Source: Lactobacillus sp. CBA3605
Lineage (GTDB): Bacteria > Bacillota > Bacilli > Lactobacillales > Lactobacillaceae
Length of the DNA stretch: 64,000 bases
Direction: 5' to 3'
NCBI RefSeq assembly: GCF_002970915.1
Contig: NZ_CP027190.1
Coordinates: 2,294,001 to 2,358,000 of the forward strand
Shown here: piece by piece, positions 56,572-64,000 of the stretch
Numbering within the stretch: position 1 is the first letter of the stretch
Layout of the letters: the number at the start of each line of letters is the position of its first letter
Program-made: the position numbers and the translations under genes
Notes under the pieces: model-generated
What the model saw: the letters and a program-made list of their open reading frames with translations, nothing else
What the model was told of the DNA's origin: nothing
Database searches by the model: none

Positions 56572-56685
56572 TCATTGGACTTGTGAGAGACTAGGGTAAG
56601 GAGCCGTTGTGATGATTTGATAGTCCGCATGAGCCATTATTAAGATACTAATCAGTAAGAGCACGGTTAACAGTAATTTCTTCAT
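56572..56685 (-). CDS. 37-residue membrane peptide
   Basis: A short gene with ATG at 56685 and a GGAG site 8 bases upstream (TTGGAGCGCACCA). The peptide begins MKKLLLTVLLLISILIMAHA, a hydrophobic helix with a lysine pair, and ends in a polar tail of 17 residues. Its stop codon is directly followed by the ATG frame of the lipoprotein, and it lies 13 bases after the upstream gene. The helix may be a signal peptide or a single membrane span. No match is recognised. Confidence 0.6.
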   Translation of the reverse strand: MKKLLLTVLLLISILIMAHADYQIITTAPYPSLSQVQ

Positions 56686-56698
56686 TGGTGCGCTCCAA

Positions 56699-57709
56699 TC
56701 ATTTCCAGTTAGGGACCCAAATAACGCGATCAATTTGGTCCGGCGTCACGCGAATTTGGTCACCGGTATTAGGACCAGCTTCGACCGCTACCATATAAGC
56801 AGTCGGATTGCTAAGGACCGTCACGACAGAACCACGTTGACCATTGACGGTGTCCACCAGACTATAGAGTGGCACCTGATTTGTTGCGACGGCCATTTCA
56901 TATAAAGTAAATTGTAGAAAGTATGATTTTTGACTCGTTTTGATTCGTAATGGCGTATCCGCCGCCCCATAATCGGGGAGGGCGCGATTTTGCGCATTGG
57001 GGTCATTCATGTACTGAATTTCGTCAACGGCATCAATTGCCATTTTCCATTGCCCACCAGTTAAACGGGTCTTAGACGATAGCGTCATGACGGAGTTGGC
57101 GTAAATATCAATTACATTGAAAGCTTCGTTGACTTGCTTTTTTGGTAAGTAGCCAATCACATAACCATGTTCAGCAATTTTTAACTCGACTCGCACGGAA
57201 CGTTGGGCACCGTCGACTTCTTCCACCAATTGAATTTCACCAATGTTGGCGTTGGCATCGACGCGATATTTCTTTGCATATAAGTAGTCTGCTTTTAAGC
57301 CGGCTTCGTTGTAATTATCATAAGGTTTAAAATAACCCCGTTGACTAGCGTCCGTCAGAGCGGCCTCAAAGTTTTTTTGGTAATAGTCCAGACCAACCAC
57401 GTAAGAGCGGAAGATGGCCCGTGAATTCGCATCAATCCGGTGATTTTGGGGACTGTTAGCGGTCTGCGTACTTGTTTTGACTAAACTAGTTTTGAAAGCC
57501 GTATTTTGTTGTTGCAATTCAGCAATCGTGGTTTCTTGACGCTGAGTTAATAAAGTTTGTCGCACGAGTTTAGTTCGAATCGTTTTTAATAACATCGCCT
57601 GATCGCCAGCAGCGTTTTTAACGCGGTGCAAATGGACGCCGATAATCAATAAAGCAATCAATAACACGCAGGCGAGTAGGCCAAAAATGAGCATCAGATA
57701 AATTGTCAT
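56699..57709 (-). CDS. Membrane-anchored protein of unknown function
   Basis: The 336-residue protein begins with a single membrane helix (MTIYLMLIFGLLACVLLIALL), followed by a coiled-coil-like region (VRQTLLTQRQETTIAELQQQN, residues 50-80). A polar linker and a large C-terminal domain of about 240 residues with no recognised fold follow (YVVGLDYYQKNF, TRLTGGQWKMAIDAVDEIQY). It leads the three-gene cluster with the 37-residue peptide and the lipoprotein, so the three probably act together at the cell surface. Confidence 0.7.
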   Translation of the reverse strand: MTIYLMLIFGLLACVLLIALLIIGVHLHRVKNAAGDQAMLLKTIRTKLVRQTLLTQRQETTIAELQQQNTAFKTSLVKTSTQTANSPQNHRIDANSRAIFRSYVVGLDYYQKNFEAALTDASQRGYFKPYDNYNEAGLKADYLYAKKYRVDANANIGEIQLVEEVDGAQRSVRVELKIAEHGYVIGYLPKKQVNEAFNVIDIYANSVMTLSSKTRLTGGQWKMAIDAVDEIQYMNDPNAQNRALPDYGAADTPLRIKTSQKSYFLQFTLYEMAVATNQVPLYSLVDTVNGQRGSVVTVLSNPTAYMVAVEAGPNTGDQIRVTPDQIDRVIWVPNWK

Positions 57710-57875
57710 AAAATTTCACTCCAAGAATAATTGCAAATTAGTTTCAGTATAAATGACTGCGCCGACTAGCGCCAATTTTGCGCCTGAACTTGTCAGTTAC
57801 TAGTCAAATAGGTTATGATAAGCCATAAATGACTTTTAATTATTACTATTTTATAGGAAATGGCGGCGAACGGCA

Positions 57876-58343
57876 GTGCGAGCGTTAACAAAAATCTACC
57901 GGCGATATCGGTATTTCTGGAAATATGCCTTGTTTGGCTTTATGGGAGCGTTAGTGAACGTCCTGGCCTTTTGGGTCTTACATTCGGTATTGCTAGAACA
58001 TTATTTGTTTTCTAATACGATTGCTTGGATTTTAGCAACTTTATTCAGCTTTTTTACGAATAAAGCCGTCGTGTTCCAATCAAAATCTAAAAATTTTTGG
58101 CAGGGATGTCGTGAGTTTATTAGTTTCATGTTGACCCGCGGGTTATCCTACCTATTTGATACATTGCTAATGTTTGTTGGGATTTCAGTTTTATTCTGGG
58201 GGCCCATGTTAGTAAAAATTATTGATCAGCTATTAGTGGGGCTGTTCAATTACGGCACATCACGCTTGATTTTTATGGAACATAATCAAAAAATGCGTAT
58301 TCGTCAGCAATTGATGAAACGGCTCAATAATCGCAACGAGTAG
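57876..58343 (+). CDS. GtrA-family membrane protein
   Basis: The 155-residue protein has four hydrophobic helices and the GtrA-type start FWKYALFGFMGALVNVLAFWVL, with FSFFTNKAVVFQSK in the loop after helix 2. Members of the family help move lipid-linked sugars across the membrane for glycosylation of surface polymers. No glycosyltransferase partner is adjacent. It starts at the GTG at 57876; the ribosome binding site is weak. Confidence 0.8.
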   Translation: MRALTKIYRRYRYFWKYALFGFMGALVNVLAFWVLHSVLLEHYLFSNTIAWILATLFSFFTNKAVVFQSKSKNFWQGCREFISFMLTRGLSYLFDTLLMFVGISVLFWGPMLVKIIDQLLVGLFNYGTSRLIFMEHNQKMRIRQQLMKRLNNRNE

Positions 58344-58390
58344 TGTTTAGGCATCGGTCCAGACACTTTTTTTACCCACCCAAATCAGGT

Positions 58391-58750
58391 TTAAATCACT
58401 TGACCAGTTAGTAGCCAATGTAATCCGACACCACAAATTAGGGTTAAAAGTAGGCCACTAACTAAGACTATAATCAATTGGCGGGAGAGGTGACTTTCTT
58501 GTTTACGCGCAAAGGCGACCTCAATTAAGCCGATTGAACCAATCCCCAAGGCGGATTTTAACAAAGTTAAGAACCAAGCTTGGCCGACCGTTTTAGTTGC
58601 TAAGTAGACGCCACTAATGATTAATAATAAGTAGCCCAATCGACTTAAGATTAAATAACGATTGGCTAATTTAACGGAATGTCGTGTAAGTCCTAGGCTA
58701 ACCATGATGACTAACCAGAGCCAACTTAATAAATGAATCCATAAAAACAT
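58391..58750 (-). CDS. YisL-like membrane protein (DUF1516)
   Basis: A 119-residue protein with four membrane helices. It has a typical start MFLWIHLLSWLWLVIMV and the central LSRLGYLLLIISGVYL and LTLLKSALGIGSIGLIEVA, which fit the YisL/DUF1516 family of Firmicutes. The start at 58750 has a GGAGG site, and the frame extends six codons upstream. Function unknown. Confidence 0.78.
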   Translation of the reverse strand: MFLWIHLLSWLWLVIMVSLGLTRHSVKLANRYLILSRLGYLLLIISGVYLATKTVGQAWFLTLLKSALGIGSIGLIEVAFARKQESHLSRQLIIVLVSGLLLTLICGVGLHWLLTGQVI

Positions 58751-58819
58751 CTTAACGCCTCCAATCAACCTAACATGTCTAATTTTAGCATGAAAGTGTT
58801 GTTCGGAGGCGTTAAGATT

Positions 58820-60676
58820 TTATTTGGTTACCGTTAGATTTTTTTGTTGCACATAATTGACTAACTTAATGATTGTTTTGAACCGATTAAAAGGTGTCAC
58901 GAGGTGTACCCCGTTAAATTCAGTACAGATGCCATCAATTAATTCTTTAGCAATTTGGAGGCCAACCGCGGCTTCGTTACCAGCGAGTTCCGCTTGGGCC
59001 ATCCGCTCGCGAACCGATGTTGGTAAGCGGATACCATGGACTTCATGATGTAAAAATTCAGCGTTTCGTTTTGAAACTAACGGCATTACCCCAATAAAAA
59101 CGGGAATGTTCAAGTGACTGGCCTGTAAAGCCACTGCCAAGTCATGAACTTTTTCCAAATCAAAGACGGGTTGGGTAATGAGATAGTCGCAGCCGTAAGC
59201 CATCTTGCGCTCGATTGACTTGGTCGAAACGTTGGTTCGAAATGCATTCGGATTAAAAGCGCCAGCTACGCGGAAGTCGGTGGCCTGTTTGAGTGAGTTC
59301 CCAGTGGGGCCAATCCCACTATTGAACTGCTTAATGAGTTTCATCAGCTCCACGGAACGGACATCGCCAACTGAGGTGGCACCTGGAAAGTCACCTAATT
59401 TAGCCGGATCGCCGGTTACGGCTAAGATATCTTCGATGCCTAAACTGTGTAACCCCATGATTTCAGATTGCAGTCCAATTAGATTTTGGTCCCGCGTCGT
59501 CAAATGGACAATCGGCGTGATGCCGTAGTTGAGCTTGAGTTGCGCAGCAATCATAGTATTAGCGATGCGGACACTTGCCAGCGAATTATCAGATAAGGTG
59601 ATGCCATCCACGCCCGCCGCCTTCAACCGTTGGGCTCCTTTGAAAAAACGCGCAGTCGCAAAGTCCTTCGGCGGATCAAGTTCCACTAAAACGGTTTTTT
59701 GTTGAGCGACCTTTTTTAAGAAAGGATGGTGACCGACAGTGGGGGTCAGTGGCGTCGCAATGGGTGGAACGCTTTGATTGGAATGGGGGACGATGGTACG
59801 ACTAACCAGACCGCGCACTAATGCGGCCGTGTGTAAGGGGGTGGTCCCGCAACAGCCACCAATTAAGTTCAAGCCTAGTTGGCGGAAGCGCTCCGCATAT
59901 TCTTCAAAATAACTGGGCTCGCCATCATAGACCACCTGTCCGGCTTGATTGGTACCAGGTAGGCCGGAATTGGGATAGACAGCCAATTGGACATTAGCTG
60001 GAATGGGCAGGTTTTCAAATGATTGCGCTAGATAGTAAGGGCCTAACCGACAATTAGTCCCGACAACTGCGGCCCCAGCGGCTGCTAGTTGAATGACCGC
60101 ATCGGCAAAAGTGGTGCCATCACGTAAGACGCCTGGCGCTAACATTGAAACATTCGTGATGACCGGAAGTGTCGTGTGAGCAGTGACGATTTTTAAAGCC
60201 GTCAATAATTCTGGTAAATCATAGTAAGTTTCTAATAAAATGCCATCTAAGGCTTTTGTCGCTAATAATGCATTTAATTGTTCCGTTAAACTAGCAGTGA
60301 TTGCAGCTGGCGTCGCTTGTTGAACGGTCTGGTCGGTGTCCCCAGCGAGGCCGCCTAGAGTTCCTAATAAATAGACCGGATGATCCGCTGCTTGTTGGGC
60401 CGTTACCGCTAATTTAACGGCTGCTTGGTTAATCGCAACGACTTGGTCTTGTAAGTCATACCGTGTTAATTTTAAGCGATTGGCTGCGTAAGTATTGGTC
60501 TGAATCACATCAGCACCAGCATTAATGTAAGCTTGGTGAACCCGTAAGATCGTATCCGGATGGGTTAAATTCAGATTTTCAAAGGCGGATGAGAGCCCAT
60601 AATTGCCGTACAGTAAAGTTCCCATTGCCCCATCTGCAACCAAAACGCGTTGTTTTAAAGCTTGTCGTAAGTTCAT
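58820..60676 (-). CDS. yitJ: Bifunctional homocysteine S-methyltransferase / 5,10-methylenetetrahydrofolate reductase (YitJ type)
   Basis: The 618-residue protein joins two enzymes. Residues 1-300 form a homocysteine methyltransferase domain with zinc cysteines in AAVVGTNCRLGPYYL and LIGGCCGTTPLHTA. Residues 330-615 form a MetF-like reductase with ITLSDNSLASVRIANTM, DILAVTGDPAKLGDFPGA and YLITQPVFDLEK. Together they supply methyl groups for methionine synthesis. The start at 60676 follows GGAG. Its gene follows metE by 12 bases, so both are under the Met T-box upstream of metE. Confidence 0.92.
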   Translation of the reverse strand: MNLRQALKQRVLVADGAMGTLLYGNYGLSSAFENLNLTHPDTILRVHQAYINAGADVIQTNTYAANRLKLTRYDLQDQVVAINQAAVKLAVTAQQAADHPVYLLGTLGGLAGDTDQTVQQATPAAITASLTEQLNALLATKALDGILLETYYDLPELLTALKIVTAHTTLPVITNVSMLAPGVLRDGTTFADAVIQLAAAGAAVVGTNCRLGPYYLAQSFENLPIPANVQLAVYPNSGLPGTNQAGQVVYDGEPSYFEEYAERFRQLGLNLIGGCCGTTPLHTAALVRGLVSRTIVPHSNQSVPPIATPLTPTVGHHPFLKKVAQQKTVLVELDPPKDFATARFFKGAQRLKAAGVDGITLSDNSLASVRIANTMIAAQLKLNYGITPIVHLTTRDQNLIGLQSEIMGLHSLGIEDILAVTGDPAKLGDFPGATSVGDVRSVELMKLIKQFNSGIGPTGNSLKQATDFRVAGAFNPNAFRTNVSTKSIERKMAYGCDYLITQPVFDLEKVHDLAVALQASHLNIPVFIGVMPLVSKRNAEFLHHEVHGIRLPTSVRERMAQAELAGNEAAVGLQIAKELIDGICTEFNGVHLVTPFNRFKTIIKLVNYVQQKNLTVTK

Positions 60677-60688
60677 TTTGACCACTCC

Positions 60689-62995
60689 TTATTGCACTGA
60701 TGTCGGCAGTGCCGCGCGAATCGCATTGCGGGCCGCAACCATGTTTTTCAGAGCTGCGACTGTTTCGGGCGCTTGCCGGGTTTTAAGCCCACAATCAGGA
60801 TTAATCCAAAATTGATGCACATCAATCACTCGTAGCGCCCGTTGAATATTGGATTCAATTTCGGCCACACTCGGGACTCGGGGACTATGGATATCGTAGA
60901 CGCCTAACCCGATTGCTTGGTTATAACCGGTCTGTTCAAAGGCACTAATCAATTCGCCATGACTACGAGCAGTTTCAATTGAAATGACGTCAGCGTCGAG
61001 CGCTTTAATTGTCTCAATGATGTCTGCAAAATTGGAATAGCACATGTGGGTATGAATTTGCGTCTCATTGGCAACGCCAGTCGTCGTAATTTTAAATGAA
61101 TAAACGGCTTCTTGCAGATAGGCTTGCCAATGACGCCGTTTGAGTGGTAACCCTTCTCGGAGTGCTGGTTCGTCGACTTGAATCAGTTTAATGCCAGCTT
61201 TTTCTAGATTTTGAACTTCTTGACGTAAGGCTAAAGCAATTTGATTTTGAACTTGTGCTTTCGGTAAGTCATCACGGACAAAACTCCAATTAATAATCGT
61301 CAGGGGGGCTGTCAGCATGCCTTTCACCGGTTTATCCGTGAGACTTTGCGCATAAACGGAGGCCGCAACTGTGATGGGCTTAGTATAGGCAACGTCGCCA
61401 AAGATAATCGGTGGTCGCACGGCCCGGGATCCATAGGACTGGACCCAGCCATTTTGAGTTGCATAAAATCCCGTTAATTGTTGCCCAAAATATTCCACCA
61501 TGTCCGTTCGCTCAAATTCACCATGGACCAAGACATCTAAGCCCAGCTCAGTCTGTAATTGAATCCAGTGCTTAGTTTCGTCCTTTAGAAAGGCATGGTA
61601 GTCGGCGTCACTAAGTTTGCCTCGTCGCCAAGCAGCTCGTTTTTCACGGACTTGGGCACTTTGTGGAAAGCTACCAATCGTTGTGGTTGGTAGTAAGGGG
61701 AGCTTGAGCCGAGTTTGTTGTAATTGCCGCCGAACGGCAAAGGGCGCTTGACGTTCAAAGGTTTGTTGCGATAGTTGTGCTTCAGCCGTACGAACCGTCT
61801 GATTATTTCGATGACTGGAGGCGTTTAGGGCTTGCAAGGCAGCTTGGTTTTGATCAAAGGCGGTTTGGACAGCCTGAATCCCGTGATTAGCAGCTGTCGT
61901 TAACGTGCTCAATTCTTGTAACTTCTGGTCAGCAAATGCCAAACCATGCCGTAAGACGGGATCAGCTTGTGGTTCATTAGCGGTGGTGATGGGGACGTGA
62001 AGCAATGAATTGGCCGGTTGTAACCATAAGTGATCTGTTGGCACTAAGTTCTGTAGCGTCTGGACTAAGTCGAATTTTTGATGTAAATCACTGGCCCAAA
62101 CGTTGTGGCCGTCAATAATGCCCGCAGCTAAAATTTTATTGCTGGGGAAGCCGGTGGTTTTGAGGTGAGCGAGATTTTCACCATGGTCATGCACAAGGTC
62201 TAAACCGATGGCTTGGACTGGCAATTGTACCACTTGATCATACAAATCCAAGCTGTCAAAGTAAGTCTGCAATTCAATATTCAAAGTTGGTACAGCCTGA
62301 TGTAAGGCGGTTAAGGCCGTTTGATACGGGACCAATTCAGCCGGAGTGGTTATTTGCACTAAGGTCGGTTCATCTAATTGAATCCAGTGGGCGCCGGCAG
62401 CGGCTAACTCTTGGCAGACTTGCGTGTATAACGGTAATAGCTGTGGTAACAAGGCTGTGATTGCGGCAGCATCTAGGGATTGGCCGTGGCGTTTACCCAG
62501 TTTTAAGAATGAAACTGGGCCTAAAATTACTGGTTTGCCATCAATGCCAAGTTCGGTTTTAGCTTCTTGGTAGTAGCGTAACCAACGATTGTCGAGTAAT
62601 TTAAACTGAACGTCATCGAATTCTGGCACGATGTAATGGTAGTTAATGTTGAACCATTTTGTCATTTCAGCGGCGACAGCGGTATCGGTACCGCGGGCAA
62701 TTGCATAGTAATCAGTTAAGCTTAAACGGTGCGTGAATTTTCCAAAACGTTTGGGGATGGCACCAAAGGCGGCCAACGTATCTAAAACATGGTCATAGTC
62801 CGAGTTATCAGCCACAGGAATGTAAGTCACGCCCAAGGCTTGTTGTTTCTTTAAATTGATTAAGCGTAATTTTTTTGCCGTTGCGTGAAATTCTGGCGCA
62901 GCTAAACGTTGTTGCCAAAAGTGTTCCAATAAATGTTTCCATTCTCGATGTTCACCTAAACGAGGATACCCCAAATTACTACTGATTACTGTCAT
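60689..62995 (-). CDS. metE: Cobalamin-independent methionine synthase
   Basis: MetE transfers a methyl group from 5-methyltetrahydrofolate (polyglutamate form) to homocysteine without B12. The 768-residue protein has the double-barrel layout: an N-terminal part with [14 protein letters not shown] and a C-terminal catalytic barrel with [14 protein letters not shown] [31 protein letters not shown], and zinc ligands in THMCYSNF and [11 protein letters not shown]. It starts at 62995 behind AAAGGAG. It leads the operon with yitJ; a Met T-box lies upstream. Confidence 0.95.
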   Translation of the reverse strand: MTVISSNLGYPRLGEHREWKHLLEHFWQQRLAAPEFHATAKKLRLINLKKQQALGVTYIPVADNSDYDHVLDTLAAFGAIPKRFGKFTHRLSLTDYYAIARGTDTAVAAEMTKWFNINYHYIVPEFDDVQFKLLDNRWLRYYQEAKTELGIDGKPVILGPVSFLKLGKRHGQSLDAAAITALLPQLLPLYTQVCQELAAAGAHWIQLDEPTLVQITTPAELVPYQTALTALHQAVPTLNIELQTYFDSLDLYDQVVQLPVQAIGLDLVHDHGENLAHLKTTGFPSNKILAAGIIDGHNVWASDLHQKFDLVQTLQNLVPTDHLWLQPANSLLHVPITTANEPQADPVLRHGLAFADQKLQELSTLTTAANHGIQAVQTAFDQNQAALQALNASSHRNNQTVRTAEAQLSQQTFERQAPFAVRRQLQQTRLKLPLLPTTTIGSFPQSAQVREKRAAWRRGKLSDADYHAFLKDETKHWIQLQTELGLDVLVHGEFERTDMVEYFGQQLTGFYATQNGWVQSYGSRAVRPPIIFGDVAYTKPITVAASVYAQSLTDKPVKGMLTAPLTIINWSFVRDDLPKAQVQNQIALALRQEVQNLEKAGIKLIQVDEPALREGLPLKRRHWQAYLQEAVYSFKITTTGVANETQIHTHMCYSNFADIIETIKALDADVISIETARSHGELISAFEQTGYNQAIGLGVYDIHSPRVPSVAEIESNIQRALRVIDVHQFWINPDCGLKTRQAPETVAALKNMVAARNAIRAALPTSVQ

Positions 62996-63023
62996 CTTGA
63001 CCACTCCTTTAATCTAATTAAAT

Positions 63024-63310
63024 ATAAAAAAACGGTAACCACGTCGCAAAAGGACGAAGTTACCGTTCGTGGTACCACCTTAATTCATCAATATCTCATG
63101 ATATTGATCTTATCCCGTACATATCATACGGTAGCGGGTTAACAGTGGCTGGCTGTCATCACTTGGCAAAAAGCTCAGTGGTGCCGTTTAGAGGCCATTT
63201 TCGTTGCGTCGTTGCCTGGCTTGGTTTGCACTAATCCAAGCTCACTGTTCAGGACTGCTCAATTACTTTCCTCATCAAGACGTTGTTATTTTTAGGTTGA
63301 CTAGAAAATA
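63024..63310 (-). promoter_or_regulatory. T-box leader of metE (probably methionine-specific)
   Basis: On the minus strand the conserved AAGGTGGTACCACG (63068-63081) is followed by a terminator (63029-63067) whose stem AACGGTAAC/GTTACCGTT ends in a T-run. The upstream part can form stem I with the AGTGA-type element near 63180. Leaders of this type regulate metE in lactobacilli. An ATG within GAAAATGG near 63200 is a candidate specifier. Confidence 0.82.
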
Positions 63311-63685
63311 CCACCTAAATTAGGCGAAGTCAAATTAAATCTTAACCGTTTAGCCATTTTTATCATCGTAATGTCATCGTGTAGTTGAGTATTTGCGCGA
63401 TTGACAAGCTTTTTTTTACTTTCTAGATAGTTAAGGTCAATCATTAACCAAACTGGCAAATTCAAAATTGACTGATGTCGGGGGACTAAGTTAGTAATTG
63501 TCCATTAATGATGCGGGTGGCTAACCCCATTTTTTCGAGCGACCGTACGTTGACAAACGATGGGTAGTCATAAATTAGTCATATTATTTTCGAGATATGG
63601 TTATAGCTTTAAACAAAGTTATTGCTAGGATATTGATTGAGCCCACTTAAGCAATTTAAAAAAATAAAAAATTAGGATGATCAAA
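63311..63685. other. Region between the metE leader and the sulfotransferase-like gene
   Basis: About 375 bases without a gene. It holds A/T-rich stretches, a T-run near 63410-63417 and possible promoters. I see no clear RNA fold. Confidence 0.35.
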
Positions 63686-64000
63686 ATGACGAAAAGTATT
63701 TTACAACGACTATTTGCAAAACATCAAACCAAAAAAGCGGTGCTGATTTTAGGTAGTGGTCGTTCTGGCACGTCGGTTTTGACCAAATGCATTAACTTGA
63801 TGGGTGTTTCATTAGGAACCGATAATTTATTAGCACCAAGCAAGAAGATTAATCCGAAAGGTTATTTTGAGAATAAGGATATTATCAAGATTCACAAGTC
63901 ATTAGGTGGTAAGTTGCGTTATCGGCCGGCTTTTGAAGGGTACTATGACAGCCCGAAAATCAAACGAGACCGGCAAGACCTAACGCATTACCTCACTAAT
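63686..64000 (+). CDS. Sulfotransferase-like protein (3' end cut by window)
   Basis: The gene starts at the ATG at 63686 behind AGGATGA and runs off the right edge after 105 codons. The segment AVLILGSGRSGTSVLTKCI is the PAPS-binding P-loop of the sulfotransferase family, and NPKGYFENKDIIKIHKSLG continues the family pattern. Small sulfotransferase-like proteins occur near surface polysaccharide genes, but nothing further can be seen here. Whether it binds PAPS or another nucleotide is not clear. Confidence 0.7.
   Translation, partial: MTKSILQRLFAKHQTKKAVLILGSGRSGTSVLTKCINLMGVSLGTDNLLAPSKKINPKGYFENKDIIKIHKSLGGKLRYRPAFEGYYDSPKIKRDRQDLTHYLTN

Overview
The window is chromosomal DNA from a lactic acid bacterium of the Lactiplantibacillus (Lactobacillus plantarum) group. 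The evidence is a complete 16S-23S-5S operon of plantarum type whose variable region differs from the usual L. plantarum sequence as I remember it, a metK gene with a SAM-III (SMK) riboswitch, T-box leaders, CtsR-controlled clpE and general codon use. A related species within the genus is more likely than L. plantarum itself. Most of the window is conserved core chromosome.

Layout: 1-890 is the end of an RNase HI gene, followed by an intact ISL3-family insertion sequence (962-2394) and clpE. 5054-7396 holds a small protein and ptsH-ptsI. 7655-10904 is a three-gene glycolipid set (two GT4 glycosyltransferases and a polytopic membrane protein), followed by a D,D-carboxypeptidase, an aminotransferase, a YkuJ-like protein and an LtaS-type lipoteichoic acid synthase (14049-16157). 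16323-22890 is the rRNA operon with two promoters and 13 tRNA genes. 22817-27086 is an accessory island anchored on tRNA-Leu: a second identical ISL3 copy, a truncated phage integrase with arm-type repeats, a 14-bp duplication of the tRNA 3' end, an IS3 fragment, a small secreted peptide paired with a membrane protein, decayed phage regulator pieces and an IS30-like end. 27087-53361 is core again: acetyltransferase, phosphoesterase, mmuP/mmuM, metK, an efflux pump, a PAP2 phosphatase, leuS, a MurJ-like flippase, a pseudouridine synthase, NAD(P)HX dehydratase, pepV, a universal stress protein, a glycerophosphodiesterase, a deoxynucleoside kinase, mscL, a HAD phosphatase and an AgrC/AgrA-type two-component system. 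53362-64000 holds a likely small RNA, a CPBP protease, an OhrR-like regulator, two more tRNA genes, a three-gene envelope cluster with a 37-codon membrane peptide, gtrA, a YisL protein, a metE/yitJ operon behind a T-box, and the start of a sulfotransferase-like gene cut by the window edge.

Two functional themes stand out. One is methionine and SAM: S-methylmethionine uptake and use (mmuP, mmuM), SAM synthesis under an SMK riboswitch (metK), and methionine synthesis by MetE plus a fused homocysteine methyltransferase/methylenetetrahydrofolate reductase under a T-box. The other is the cell envelope: glycolipid anchor synthesis, LtaS, D,D-carboxypeptidase, MurJ-like flippase, PAP2 and GtrA proteins. 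The most novel-looking signals are non-coding or small: a C-rich-loop small RNA at 53497-53631, a smaller candidate at 29239-29323, a three-way-junction leader at 7558-7636, and the secreted peptide/membrane protein pair at 25414-26171.
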